Shown: positions 1 through 10,727 of the stretch, in pieces
How the letters are laid out: each line of letters opens with the position of its first letter
How positions within the stretch are numbered: position 1 is the stretch's first letter
Assembly: GCA_004802705.1 (NCBI GenBank)
Contig: SGPL01000293.1
Location: forward strand, 1-36,190
From: Bondarzewia mesenterica
Lineage: Eukaryota; Basidiomycota; Agaricomycetes; Russulales; Bondarzewiaceae
Direction of reading: 5' to 3'
DNA: 36,190 nucleotides
Position numbers and translations under genes: made by a program
The notes under the pieces: model-generated
Told to the model about the DNA's origin: nothing
Seen by the model: only the letters and a program-made list of their open reading frames with translations
The model's database searches: none

Positions 1-200
1 CGAGCTGGTCGAGCTGGCGGACGAGCTGGTCGAGCTGGCGGACGAGCTGTACGGGGGGTGCAGAGCTGTATACATCCAGAGCGGACGAGCTGTACAGGGG
101 TGCAAAACTGTATGTGGCCGGGGCGGACGAGCTATACGGGGGGTGCAGAGCTGTGTGACGCCGGGTGTGGACGAAGTGTACGGGACAGATACAGGGGCGT
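1..200. repeat. Degenerate tandem repeats, about 15-nt and about 43-nt units
   Basis: Positions 1-48 repeat the unit cgagctggtcgagctggcgga-like DNA in short periods. From about 36 to 180 a longer unit beginning gcggacgagctgtacgggg and continuing with gtgcagagctgta recurs about three times with base changes and small length differences. The repeats lie in the 3' part of the minus-strand secreted-protein frame and encode its Ser/Tyr-rich repeats. Repeats of this kind often vary in copy number between strains; that is an inference here. Confidence 0.6.
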
Positions 201-430
201 TGTACGGGGGCAGGTGTAGGCGAACCGTGCGGGCTAGGTGCGGGCGAACCGTGCGAGGCAGGTTCAGGCGAACCGTACGGGGCAGGCGCAAACGAACCAT
301 ACGAGACAGGCCTAGGGTAGTTGTACGGCGCCGAAGCGGAAGAACCGTATGGCCCAGCTGGCATAGCAGACGCGACGAGAGCAAGGCCGAGGACGGAGAC
401 AGAGGGGAGAGTGGAAATCTGGACGAACAT
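1..430 (-). CDS. Secreted Pro/Ser/Tyr-rich repetitive protein, partial at the window edge
   Basis: The reading frame opens at an ATG at 430 on the minus strand and runs off the left edge, so the C-terminus is missing. The first 24 or so residues look like a signal peptide (hydrophobic stretch ending LALVASA), followed by imperfect 8-residue repeats of the type APYGSPEP, ASHGSPAP, SPHGSPTP between about 200 and 340, and then Tyr-Ser-Ser-rich repeats. Below about position 210 the expected PYSSSAP pattern moves between two frames, each time at a run of Cs (plus-strand G runs near 40-60, 150 and 205), so homopolymer length errors or a short intron are likely. A TATA box lies about 100 bp upstream. 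The family is not recognised; a cell-wall or secreted structural protein is an inference from composition. Confidence 0.55.
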   Translation of the reverse strand, partial: MFVQISTLPSVSVLGLALVASAMPAGPYGSSASAPYNYPRPVSYGSFAPAPYGSPEPASHGSPAPSPHGSPTPAPVQRPCICPVHFVHTRRHTALHPPYSSSAPATYSFAPLYSSSALDVYSSAPPVQLVRQLDQLVRQLDQL

Positions 431-530
431 GGCGACTGCGAAAGGATAGCTACGTGTGCAAGCAAAAGAAAGGACGTTCAACCGAAGCGGGAAGCCCGAG
501 AACAGGGGAATCGGCTTGACGAGAGGTCGC

Positions 531-538
531 CTTTTATA
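531..538 (-). promoter_or_regulatory. TATA box of the minus-strand secreted-protein gene
   Basis: The minus strand reads TATAAAAG here, 101-108 bp before the ATG at 430. The spacing fits a fungal core promoter and suggests a well expressed gene. Confidence 0.5.
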
Positions 539-649
539 TCTCCAAAGGAATTTAAGACCGACGGCGAGAACGGAGGAGGCATTCTGCATCTGGTAAGGCT
601 GTTTCCCTTTGCGTCATCGTTGGATAGGTCGATTCATGGACGCGACTGA

Positions 650-1745
650 TCAACGCGTCATTTTGGACACCATGTGACCGTTTCCTCTCACAACGCGAGA
701 TGCAAGAGGTTCAGATAACTTACCGATTTGGAACGAAGGGTGAAGCTGAACACGTCCACAGTTAGATACCTAGGAAAAATTCCCCGCCATCCCGTCAACC
801 CGATTTGGATGACCAGAACGGTATACTAGGCTATGAGCACTTGAGCACTTGAGCAATAGTGCAGGCAGACTCCAGAGAAGGCAAGGCCGGAGTTGAACGA
901 CTTCGTATCCTGAGGGGAAAATGCAGAAGGTAGGAAGTTAGGAACGTTCCGATCCAAAGGTGTACGGAGACTTCTTCTGTTCTTGCAGGAGAGCTTGATT
1001 TGAACATCGACCGGATCTGAACAGAACCACCTTTTTTCATCAATAAGGACCTTCGAATTCTGCCATGTAAATCGGTGTCTTCGCCGATTGGGATGCCTGA
1101 GACCTCGAAGACCTAACTGTTGCACATCGTGTTGTGTGAGTATTTTCTCACCACAAATTCTACGCACCCGAGTTCAGACGTTCAACTTTCACTTCTCTCC
1201 TATTCCCGATATCGTGCCTATACGTCTCGGGACCGTCTATCTGATGTATGGACTATAATCCCGCGCTTCTGAATTTATGAGCCTTTAGAACATCAACGAG
1301 GCAACTTTGACATGTTAGTTGGTCGAAAAGACTGGAAGGCGATGTGATCCACGGTCACAAAGCATGGCCACGTATGCCACAGCGTTCAATGGACATTGAA
1401 TTGGGCGAGAACCTCGATTTTCAAGCGTGAGCTGCGAAGTAACAGAAAAGAGCGTTAGCACTGTGCGCTACGACCAGTGCATGAAAGTAGTCTGGAGGTC
1501 CCATCACCCAGTGTCCAGCAGAAGATCGCTACGAAGAGCAAGTTCAAGAGTGTCGGTTGAACCAGGTTAAACCCTAGAGTAAGCCCTAAACCAAGAATAG
1601 GGTCACGAGTGCGACGTGTCCATTTGCTGTCTGTGGCGGCACACGTATCCCTCAATACTCTCTCCACTTCCCCCCACACTGGCAGGTTCGAAGTGTCCTG
1701 TCCCTCCCGGTCCTTTCTCCTCTCGTTTATGCGTGCCTCTCATCA
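650..1745. other. Intergenic region between divergent genes
   Basis: No coding region can be supported. Short open frames of 60-110 codons exist on both strands but have no start context, splice logic or recognisable motif. The region should hold the promoters of the minus-strand secreted protein and of the plus-strand DnaJ gene. Around 1568-1600 there is a short telomere-like string (CCCTAG, CCCTAA and AATAGGG motifs), probably fortuitous. Confidence 0.5.
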
Positions 1746-3431
1746 ATGGCTTTCTCTTACCTATTCCTAATTTCTGCTCTTCTCTTTTGTTCTCTGCTGG
1801 TACAAGCCGCTGATTTATATAACGTCTTGGACTGTGCGTGTGATCTAAATTCGGCTCCTAACAAGTAATCAATTCGTATGATCGGTTTCCTTCGTCATTT
1901 AGTGCATAAATCCGCATCGGAACAGGACATACGAAAGGCGTACAAGCGTCTAAGCCGGAAGTATCATCCCGATAAAAACAAAGAAGCAGATGCGGAGGAG
2001 AGGTTTGTCGAGATAGCACATGGTGCGCATTTACGCAATCGCTTTCACACTAATGACATACCGAAGCATACTGACCTCTGTCTCTCAGCATATGAGGTCC
2101 TTTCCGACTCCAAAGTAAGTGCCCCGAGAATTGGTGCTGGTGCACAAGACATTGACTATTACCAGAAACGGCAAATATACGACAGACACGGAGAAGTGCG
2201 TCTATTTCTCTCAAAAAGAGCGAGATGAGAGTCTTGTGCTGCATTTTCTTCGACGGAATGTTAACGTGGCTTCCTATTGGCAGGAAGGTTTGAAGGCTCA
2301 TGAAGGCGGGCAGCAATATGCGAATCCCTTTGATATTTTCTCTAATTTCTTCGGTGGTGGCCGTAAGTCATCATCCACATCCTGTTCTGTAATCTCAACT
2401 TCACCTTTCGCGCAGATCCCGGCCCCCAGCAAGCTCGCCGCGGTCCCACTTCCGTGACCGAATTTGAGGTATCTCTCGCAGACATATACACCGGCGCGAG
2501 CATCGACGTGCGTCTTCTTTCCCTCGCGTCTCAGCATTATATCTGAACATTCGCTTTGTAGTTTATGATCAAAAAGCGTGTCCTTTGTGATCATTGTCGC
2601 GGCACCGGCGCTGCATCCGACGGGGACATTCATACCTGCTCAGGATGTGGCGGGAGCGGTGTGAAGGTTGTCAAACAGCAGATATTTCCCGGGATGTTTG
2701 CGCAATCGCAGCAGTCATGCAATGAGTGTGGCGGGCGAGGCCGGGTGATCGCACGCCCTTGCCCAGCATGCGGGGGAAACAAGGTTGGAGAGCATACTGC
2801 GCACTATACACTGGAGGTACCGAAGGGCGCGCCGGAGGGGCACGAGGTTGTGTTTGAGGGTGAAGGAGATGAGAATCCTGATTGGGAGCCGGGAGATGTC
2901 GTGCTTAGGGTCAGGAGTAGGGGCGAGACGGGTGGTTGGCGGAGGAAGGAGAGCAGTTTGTATTGGAAGGAGACTATCGGGATAGATGAGGTGAGTTTTC
3001 TGCGTCTTTTCCATTTTCGAACATACTGATCGTGAGGTCACTCGGATATTCTCTCAGGCTCTCCTTGGCTTTGAGCGCAATTTGACGCATCTAGACGGAC
3101 ATGTAGTCCCCCTTGTCCGGAAGGGCGTTACACAGCCCGGTACGCCTTACTCTCTTTTTGCCCTTCATAATTATTAAATTTCATGATCTGTCTACTTGTC
3201 AGGCTTCGTACAAACCATCAAAAGCGAGGGCATGCCACATTTTGAGCAGTCGACATACGGCGATCTCTTCGTTGAATATATTGTTGTCCTTCCAACTCAG
3301 ATTTCCACAGATATCCGACGCCGTGAGTCGCTACTCGTATTCCCTCTGCCTTTCCTTTCCTGACAATATGGCGTACAGATCTAGCAGAGGCGTTCTATGG
3401 TAAGGGTCATAGAGAGAAGGACGAATTGTAG
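1746..3431 (+). CDS. SCJ1: ER-lumenal DnaJ/Hsp40 co-chaperone (SCJ1 type)
   Basis: Ten exons give about 372 aa: 1746-1833, 1903-2022, 2089-2114, 2166-2195, 2284-2362, 2416-2507, 2562-2990, 3058-3139, 3203-3322 and 3379-3431. All junctions keep phase. The protein starts with a signal peptide ([14 protein letters not shown], cleavage after VQA). A J domain follows at about residues 23-90 with the HPD motif in KYHPDKN, then a Gly/Phe-rich linker ([13 protein letters not shown]). Residues 154-217 hold the four zinc-binding CxxCxGxG-type repeats ([30 protein letters not shown]), and a substrate-binding C-terminal region follows. The last four residues are KDEL, the ER retrieval signal, as in yeast Scj1. 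The family stimulates the ATPase of the ER Hsp70 Kar2/BiP in protein folding and quality control. The length is close to yeast Scj1 (about 377 aa). Confidence 0.93.
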
Positions 3432-3691
3432 ACTACGTACAGCGATACTTATTGTGATGCATCATTCCTGACATCTTAATTATTGATTCAAATCTCAAAA
3501 GTCGCTGAGAATTTGACGAAAATCACTGATAGTTCTCCAGTCAAGTTGGGAGCCTTCGAGATTGAATCTGATATGATCGGCGCTCTGCCTAGGCTGTTGC
3601 ACGTGAGTACGTAGAGGAGAACAAGACCAGGTCTACACGGTCATCCAATGTGATCTGTCTTGCAACTTGTCCTGAGTGCGTATACTGAAGA
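3432..3691. other. Short intergenic region
   Basis: 260 bp between two co-oriented genes. No motif or small gene is evident. It must contain the end of the DnaJ transcript and the promoter of the next gene. Confidence 0.4.
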
Positions 3692-5595
3692 ATGCTTAGG
3701 GGGCTAATGCTTCCTGCACGCTCTAGAATAACTGGAGCCGTTCGGCCAAGTGCTCAGGCTGGTTGGCAGTGGCGTCGACATTATACTACTGGGAGGACGA
3801 TCCCAGAATATCCCCCACAAGTTCGAGGTTAGCAACCTACATCAGTTTAATTCTCTCCGCATAATTCCCCTATGTATTCATTGTTTCTTTGGTTGACAGC
3901 CTTTCCGTTCGCTTACTCTGCCGCCGACGCCATCGTCCACCTTGGTATCTATGCCGCTCAATCCTCTCTACGCATAGACATGTCCTTGCCTTCACTCGCT
4001 GCCCGATTCCTTCCTTTCCTCGGTTATAAACCAATACAGCCCTCTAAGATCCAGGCAGTTTATTTTCCGGCTTGGATAATCAACGCGGACGTGCGGGTGA
4101 ATGCGTCGCTATCCTGGAAGAATGAGGAGGGGGAGCAGATGAAGAAGGAGGTACGTTTGCTCAGTTGATCTTATTAATACCACAATTGTAGAGCATGAAA
4201 GTCTAATAATTCTTCATTGATGTTGTGAATAACACCAGATAGTCTCGACAACACAGATCGTTCATGGGTAATCGTATACATTTGTTTCTCTCGTTTCTGC
4301 TGCTGATTGATGGCACCATCGACCGTGCCACCGAAGCTACACGCCAGGTCAGTCTAGGATCCCTCGAAATCTGCTCCAATCCCCAATAAGGTCCTTGTTC
4401 TCACTTGCCTCGACCTCCCATGATTTCAGGCAATAGTCTGGAACCTCTCTCCCGTTTTTCCTTCAACCGGTACCCTGAGAAACTCTCCAGTGAAACTCCA
4501 GTTCCATGGAGTCCTGACCTTGCCCTTCAGCACGGCAGCCAGATTCTTTGTCTTCCATTCACATTCTCCCCGCTTTCCATTCCTGACGCGCTCCGCGCAA
4601 TGCCCAGAGAGCTTGCGATCATTACCAAGTATCTACAATTCGACCCTGCGAGTGTCGACCTGCGTTTCGTATGTCACGCATCTCAAATTCGATCCTAAAT
4701 TGACCTCAGACTTCAACCGTCTCCTCCGACTATGCGTGTCGGAGGGCAGTTCGCGGCGTATCCAATCCTCATACCTCTTTACCTCGCGGAATATGAAAGC
4801 ATCCAAGGAGAATCTTTCACAATGATTCTCGAAGCTCATAATGTATGCGCTTTCAATTTCTTTTTACTGATGCGGCATATTTGATCTGTCTTCTTGCAGA
4901 ATCGTGTTTACAGCACCGACCGCGCCGCTGAACGTCTGAACGACTTGGCCAGCCAGATTCAACCTGCAAACGGCAGACTGTCTTCGCTCTTCCGCGCACT
5001 TGCTCGTGCTATGGGGGTCAGGGCCGAGATCTCTTCTATGGGCGCGGGTAATTCGACCGCATACAGTCTCAATGATATTCCAGGGAAAGTGGCGCCGATT
5101 GAAGCATTCATCGGACTTGACAAGTCTTCAATACGCGATGTGGGGGCATGGTGTGAGAATTGGCTCTATCAGGGCTCCGTTACCGCTGGAGATCAGGAGG
5201 AGAAGGATATATATAGGACGATGCAGGATCTGAGAGTGAGACCGTACGAGGAACATGATGATGCGCATGTGAAGGCATTCATGAAACTCGGAATGAATTC
5301 GGCGTCTATGAAACATTCCTTGGAGGTGTGTAGCACGTTCCATCTTCATCCCATTCCTTTCCCTTTGTGTCTCCATTCGGCACGAAGACCTTTTGCTCAT
5401 CATTTATCATTGATACAGAAGTTCAAACAGAATGAGAGGATGGGCACCGGATCGCAACTGGGGACCACTCACACGACCATGGACGATAACATGGAGATAA
5501 TCAACCTAGCTCTTTTGGCTAGATGGAAGCAGTGTGCGCCGCAATGGTGGAAGGAATGGCAGGATAGCCAGGCGCGTCGGAAGGATGAAGCTTGA
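3692..5595 (+). CDS. Predicted mitochondrial protein, function unknown
   Basis: Eight exons give about 453 aa: 3692-3827, 3900-4150, 4239-4267, 4337-4347, 4430-4668, 4750-4842, 4900-5325 and 5419-5595. The fourth exon is only 11 nt. The N-terminus (MLRGLMLPARSRITGAV, then RRHYTT) is basic, rich in Arg, Ser and Thr and lacks acidic residues, which fits a mitochondrial presequence. The mature part contains AVYFPAWIINADV, then YTPGNSLEPLSRFSF across the tiny exon, and YPILIPLYLAEYE. The C-terminal half is helical and polar. No domain is recognised. The sentence-like conservation of YTPG..PLS is a recollection of similar fungal hypothetical proteins and is weak evidence. The start is the first ATG that gives the presequence. 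The stop is followed by 270 bp before cullin-3 on the same strand. Confidence 0.75.
4337..4347 (+). other. 11-nt exon inside the predicted mitochondrial protein gene
   Basis: The bases CTACACGCCAG are preceded by gaag and followed by gtcagt. Without this exon the flanking exons are out of phase and no other GT..AG choice restores frame. With it the codons read Gly-Tyr-Thr-Pro-Gly and the frame continues into the next exon. The flanking introns become 69 and 82 nt, normal for this window. Confidence 0.7.
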
Positions 5596-5865
5596 AGTTG
5601 TACGATTTCGACACTGTCGCGAATTGAATCATATTCGGACCACTGGGTGCTGAAAGTGAACCAAAATGTCCTGTCAGACTTAGTTTGATGACAACGAGGA
5701 GCCAACAAACTCAATATTCGTCTTGAGCTTCACCGGTTCAATTTGGTCTTGTTGTGCAACAGCCTCGGAATCTAACAAGATCTAACAGCGCCAAACAATG
5801 TAACTCGATCGGCCCGGAAAAGCAAAGTACTTCCTACTGCTTGTATTACCTCTCACTAAACATTC

Positions 5866-8800
5866 ATGGCTTCTGGTACGTGTGCCCGCCTTTTAATAAG
5901 GACAGATATATAATATATACCATGCAAATTAGCCTCAAAACGCATCTCCAAACCCAAGATCGTGAGTGGCACAGTTATGCTCCTTCTAGTAACACGTCCT
6001 CACCAGGTGGTCACCACTCAGAAACCACGCAAGGTAGGCACCTAGGAAATCTGACCCAATTTCTACCTCGATTCATATAAATATCTAGCTAGGACCGACG
6101 ATATCCACTGACGAAACATGGGCGAAATTAACTGTGAATATACGCGAAATTCAGAATCATAGGGCATACACTCTCTCATTTGAGGAGAATTATCGTCTGG
6201 CCTATCACATGGTTGTTAACAAGCAAGGAGAAATGCTTTACAACGGTGTTAATGAACTCGTTGCGCAAAATCTGGACAGGCTCGCCACGGAGATCATCCT
6301 GCCCGCGTTCCCGACAGGCTGAGTGGCGACCCGGTTCATGAGAGCCAGGAAGGGGAGATGTTGCTGAAGGCTCTGACGAAGGTATGGGAGGATCATACGG
6401 GTAGCATGACGAAGCTCGGTCATATCCTCAAATACATGGTGCGTCATCGTATTGATCTCCGTTCTCTCCTGTTATTGATCAATATGCTTTATGTAGGATC
6501 GAATCTACACTAAGGAGGCTAAAGTACCTGAAATCGGTGAAGCAGGTCGTCACCTGTTTCTGACTCACATCATTCGCCCGCCAATAAAGGACCATGTCAC
6601 CGCCGCTATTTTAAGCCTCCTTCGCATCGAGCGGGAAGGGTATACGATCAATCGTTCCGCTGCTACGGGTTGTGTGGATGTGCTATTACAGTTAACCGTT
6701 GCTACGGATGGGACAACGGTGTATAAACGGGATTTGGAGCCCGCAATTCTGCGAGAAAGCGAGGCATTTTATAAAGCGGAAGGAGAAAGATTGTTGGAGA
6801 CATGTGCTGCGCCGGAATACCTTCGCAGAGTACGCTTCTCTCTTATGTTCTCCGTACGCATATATTTAAGTGTGCTCAGGTTGATGCTCGATTTGCCGAA
6901 GAAGAATCGAGAGCGCACCAATATCTGTCTTTGCAGACTGCTCAACCTCTCCAGCAATTGTTACAGAATAATCTCCTTACCCCACATCTATGGGAAGTTA
7001 TCAACATGCCAAATTCCGGCCTCGACGTTATGATTGACTTGGAAAAGTTTGACGACTTGTCCCGCCTCTACCAACTATTCATCATGGTCCCAGATGGCCT
7101 TCTATGCCTCCGGAAATCTCTCAAAGATTCTGTGATTCGTCGAGGGATGGAACTCAATGAAGGTAGCATGTTGTCCCAGCTGGACGATGGCGGTGGTGAA
7201 GACGAGGCGGATTCAACGGGGAAGGGAAAGGGGAAAGCCAAGGCTCGCCCCCCCAATGCTGGTGCCCAAAGCCTCGCCCTTGCGCTCAATTGGGTTCAAG
7301 ACGTCCTGCACCTGAAGGACAAATTTGATAACATATGGAAAACGTCTTTCAGAAGCGACCGCGATCTTGAGAGCGGTTTGAATGAGGTGGGCTGTACGAT
7401 GTCGTGTCCTCGTTCATCACTGACGTCTTGCCCAGGCCTTTGAATCGTTCATAAATCAGCAACAACGCTCATCCGAGTTCATATCGTTGTTCATTGACGA
7501 AAACCTTAAGAAAGGACTCAAGGGAGTACGCCAAGACCTTTACTGACTGTTTTAATTTCCTTCTGATTGTAATCTCCAGAAAACAGATGCGGAAGTCGAA
7601 GTTGTCCTGGACAAGACAATTACCGTTTTCCGGTATATCACGGAGAAGGACGTGTTCGAACGATATTACAAGGGGCATCTGGCGAAGCGTCTTCTCCTGG
7701 GTCGCTCTGTCTCTGACGATGCAGAGCGCGGAATGCTTGCCAAGCTGAAAGTTGAATGCGGTTACCAGTTCACCCAAAAGCTGGAGGGTATGTTCCATGA
7801 CATGAAGATCTCGGCCGATACAATGCGATCGTACCGCCAATATATAGCAAAAACAACGGTCAGTATTTGTGCGATCTATCAACGGCTTCCTCTGAGGTCT
7901 CAAGTTGCAGGCTCCCGAGGTCGACATATCCGTTACTGTCATGACATCGACATTCTGGCCAATGTCGTATATAGGCGTCCCTTGTATGCTACCGGACGTG
8001 CTCGTCAAAGCGAGCAAGTCGTTCGAGCAGTTCTACCTCAGCCGACATTCTGGGCGGCGACTGACATGGCAGCCTTCCATGGGCAACGCCGATGTCCGAG
8101 TTGCGTTCAAGTCAAGGAAGCACGACCTGAATGTCTCAACCTTTGCTCTGGTAATCTTGCTGCTGTTTGAGGACTTGCCCGAAGGCGAGTTCCTAACATA
8201 CGAAGTATGTCTTTCTGTCCTCCATCTGGGAGTTCTCCTCTTACAGGTCTTGCTTCGTAAAGGAGATCAAGTCAGCCACCTCGATTCCTGACACCGAACT
8301 GCAACGAAACCTTCAGTCTCTTGCTTGTGCCAAATTCAAAGTTCTTAAGAAGCATCCTCCAAGCCGAGACGTTAGTCCCTCCGATTCTTTCTCCTTCAAC
8401 CACGATTTCTCGTCCAATTTGCAAAAGATCAAGATCAGTACGGTCGCATCGAAGGTGGAGAGTGGAGAGGAGAGGAAGGAGACGCGGGACCGGGTGGAGG
8501 AAGAAAGACGACATCAAACGGAGGTTCGTGAAACTTTCGCGGGACGTACTCTCCCCTTTCGTGCTGACGACGATTGGCATTTCGCTCCTCACAGGCGTGC
8601 ATCGTGCGCATTATGAAGGACAGGAAACACATGACACACAACGACCTCATCAACGAAGTAACACGGCAGCTTGCCGCTCGCTTCCAGCCCAACCCGCTCA
8701 ATATTAAGAAACGAATCGAGGGTCTGATTGAGGTGCGTCTTCCTTTTTCCAAGTCGTTTGGCATTTTGTATGATTGATTCCTTTCTGCTTCGTCCTCTTT

Positions 8801-8916
8801 CATTAGCGAGAATATCTGGAGCGATGTGACGATCGCAAATCATATAACTATATGGTATGCTATGCGCTGTGCTCGCCGTGACCGTCATACTCATCTTGAT
8901 TCGCTTACAGGCCTAA
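5866..8916 (+). CDS. CUL3: Cullin-3, scaffold of BTB-type cullin-RING ubiquitin ligases
   Basis: Thirteen exons give about 790 aa: 5866-5875, 5933-5961, 6007-6033, 6089-6438, 6497-6829, 6880-7386, 7436-7525, 7580-7858, 7911-8204, 8263-8523, 8595-8732, 8807-8854 and 8911-8916. The N-terminus ([16 protein letters not shown]) and the helical repeats ([18 protein letters not shown]) match cullin-3 rather than cullin-1 or -4. The cullin-homology core has [18 protein letters not shown] and KLEGMFHDM. The winged-helix end has [11 protein letters not shown], then [10 protein letters not shown] with the neddylation lysine at about residue 735, and RIEGLIE|REYLER ending in YNYMA. The family binds BTB adaptors at the N-terminus and Rbx1 at the C-terminus. 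One base is missing near 6319 (GGCTGAG where GGCCTGAG would keep frame), probably a C-run undercall. The first coding exon is only 10 nt. Confidence 0.92.
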
Positions 8917-9599
8917 TACTTCAATATTTCAATCTTTGTGTACATCTGTATGCCTGTACTCTACCGCATAGTCATAGTCGTCATAGTCACCTCGTATTCA
9001 TCGGCAGTCCTGACACACAATAATTCATGATACTATATCTAGGATAAGCATATAGGGTTCGATAGTTTCACTTGAGTTGTGCAAGTGACCAGTGAAGATG
9101 AGATTGATTTGCATCACTTTCACAACTTGCCCATGGTGGTGATTGTGCTTGAAAAGCAGTGGGTTCACACAAAAGAAATAGAGACACAAGTTCTTGTTTA
9201 CTCTTGACAATCAACAAAAAAGTGCCAATCACTACACCAAATTTCCTGCCAACCATCTCTCCACCCAAATCCAACCCAGCAAGGAAGCAAAGCCAGACAG
9301 ATAAAAGCAAATGGCAGCTGAATACAACACATGCATATTTACAACAAACACCGGAGCTCTTGTCCTGTACGATCAAGGACACCGGAACAGTGCCACAGAC
9401 ATGTTGATGAGCGTACGCTCGTGAGGTACTCGGAGATGAAGTGTGTGATGAGGATGTCCTGGGGTAATTGATTTGAAACACGCAAGCGTAAAACGGTCGC
9501 GTACACTGATCATACAATAAATCAGTTTCCGAGATGAGCGAGAATGAAAGAATATGAACACACTTGACTCAGCCGGTCGGTCCTGTTGCGCAGAAAATC

Positions 9600-10110
9600 C
9601 GACCCGAGCCCAGCGCATCGACTGACACGCAACATATAACCGGGCATATGCTCGGCTACATTGAAGTGCATGGTGACATGCATCAACCTACATTGGCGGC
9701 CATAAGACCAGCCGCAGCTTCAGCAGCGCAGGAGGGCGGCGTGCTGGGTGATGAGGAACTGCGTGAAACAAGCATTAGGTAAAGACACTAAGATGAAAAG
9801 ATAGAGTACAATGTTGACCTACCTAAAGACGAGGTGATCAAGCCCGCCCGAAACAAACTAGGGACACAATGACCCAACCGTGGTGCAGAAAACGCTTCTG
9901 CCGAGGATACTCTCTGACTCGAGACCGTAGACGACGATACTCATGATTCGCAGCGCGGGACCGTCCCGCCTGCTCGAAATACAACGACTGCGAAGAGAAG
10001 TGTGAGAACATGACTGTCGACGACGGTCGATACATGAGAGACGCTTACCTGCGTCCACTCTGGGGCGCCTGCTATGTCGAGGGGGGGAAACCGACCCAAA
10101 GAAAATCTAT
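9600..10110 (-). other. Possible spliced minus-strand transcript, coding status unclear
   Basis: On the minus strand a TATA-like box at 10133-10126 is followed by a strong donor (CGCAG|GTAAGC, exon end 10049), a pyrimidine-rich acceptor (exon start 9987), a second good donor (TTTAG|GTAGGT, exon end 9823) and a second good acceptor (exon start 9758). The implied introns are 61 and 64 nt, the usual size in this window. No single frame stays open across the three exons. The first AUG in the spliced product gives only about 28 codons. It may be a non-coding RNA, a very short gene with other splice sites, or chance. Confidence 0.25.
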
Positions 10111-10125
10111 CTCAAAGGCCGCGGA

Positions 10126-10133
10126 TTTTTATA
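10126..10133 (-). promoter_or_regulatory. TATA-like box before the possible minus-strand transcript
   Basis: The minus strand reads TATAAAAA about 80 bp before the first predicted donor of the possible transcript. It is the best core-promoter match in this gap. Confidence 0.3.
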
Positions 10134-10727
10134 GCATTCAGTTACATAATGTTTGTTTGTTTGTTTGGTTGCAGCCGCGCACGGTCCACGTCTTAGGAAA
10201 TTAAACGTCAATTTGGGATACAAACTTCACATTGATTTCATGGATACTTCTGAGTTGGATGCTTTTTTTTTCACTGTCCAAGTGCAGTTGCTGATAGAAT
10301 AAAAATCAGGGAGCTGGAGCGAGATCTTCTGACGGAGCCAAAAGCGGAACTCATTACCCCCTAAACTTGAATCAGAGTCAGCCCAACTGACGCATCCTTG
10401 TACTCCTCTGAGAGCCTCTGAGCTATGTTTGTAGCGCAGTCGGCCAATGAAATTACGTTTCACGTTTCCTGGACTGCGCATTCCACTACGGCAACTATTG
10501 CTCGAGTCCTGAGGTTGAGGCTGGCTGAAGACGAGAGAATGCATCGTGAATAATAAATAAATAAAATGGAATGTGGCCGAGCAGCGCCGAGCGCTCGTCA
10601 AGTCACCTTGGAGAATGAGTTTGAAATTGCAGGGAGGCTGAGCGGCCTTTTCGACCGTCGTCAGTATGCTGATTCTCTTTGCTATGAATATCCCTTCGCA
10701 GTAGCAAGCTCTTTGCCGTTGTCCACC

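Larger units (their letters stand above)
8917..10727. other. Long gap of about 1.8 kb without a firm gene
   Basis: No conserved coding region is recognisable on either strand. It holds the 3' side of cullin-3, a short direct repeat of gtcatagtc at about 8970-8990, a 16-bp palindrome-like string (TGCATG..CATGCA) at 9667-9682, a possible spliced minus-strand transcript (listed separately), a tttg simple repeat near 10149-10166, and the promoter of the aspartic protease gene. The longer open frames at 9068-9517 (-) and 10227-10805 (-) have no motif and no start context. Confidence 0.45.

Noticed and set aside
143..649. 168-codon open frame on the plus strand rich in Arg and Gly
   Set aside because: It is antisense to the minus-strand repetitive secreted protein, and its Arg-rich composition is what the repeats give when read in reverse. 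No motif or promoter supports it.
6134..8916. Cullin-3 as a pseudogene
   Set aside because: Only one base is missing in 2.37 kb of coding DNA, all splice sites are intact and the neddylation site is kept, so a sequence error is more likely than decay.
9068..9517. 149-codon open frame on the minus strand
   Set aside because: No recognisable motif, no splice continuity, low-complexity Ser/Cys/His-rich start; considered as a mating pheromone or secreted effector but there is no CaaX end or signal peptide.
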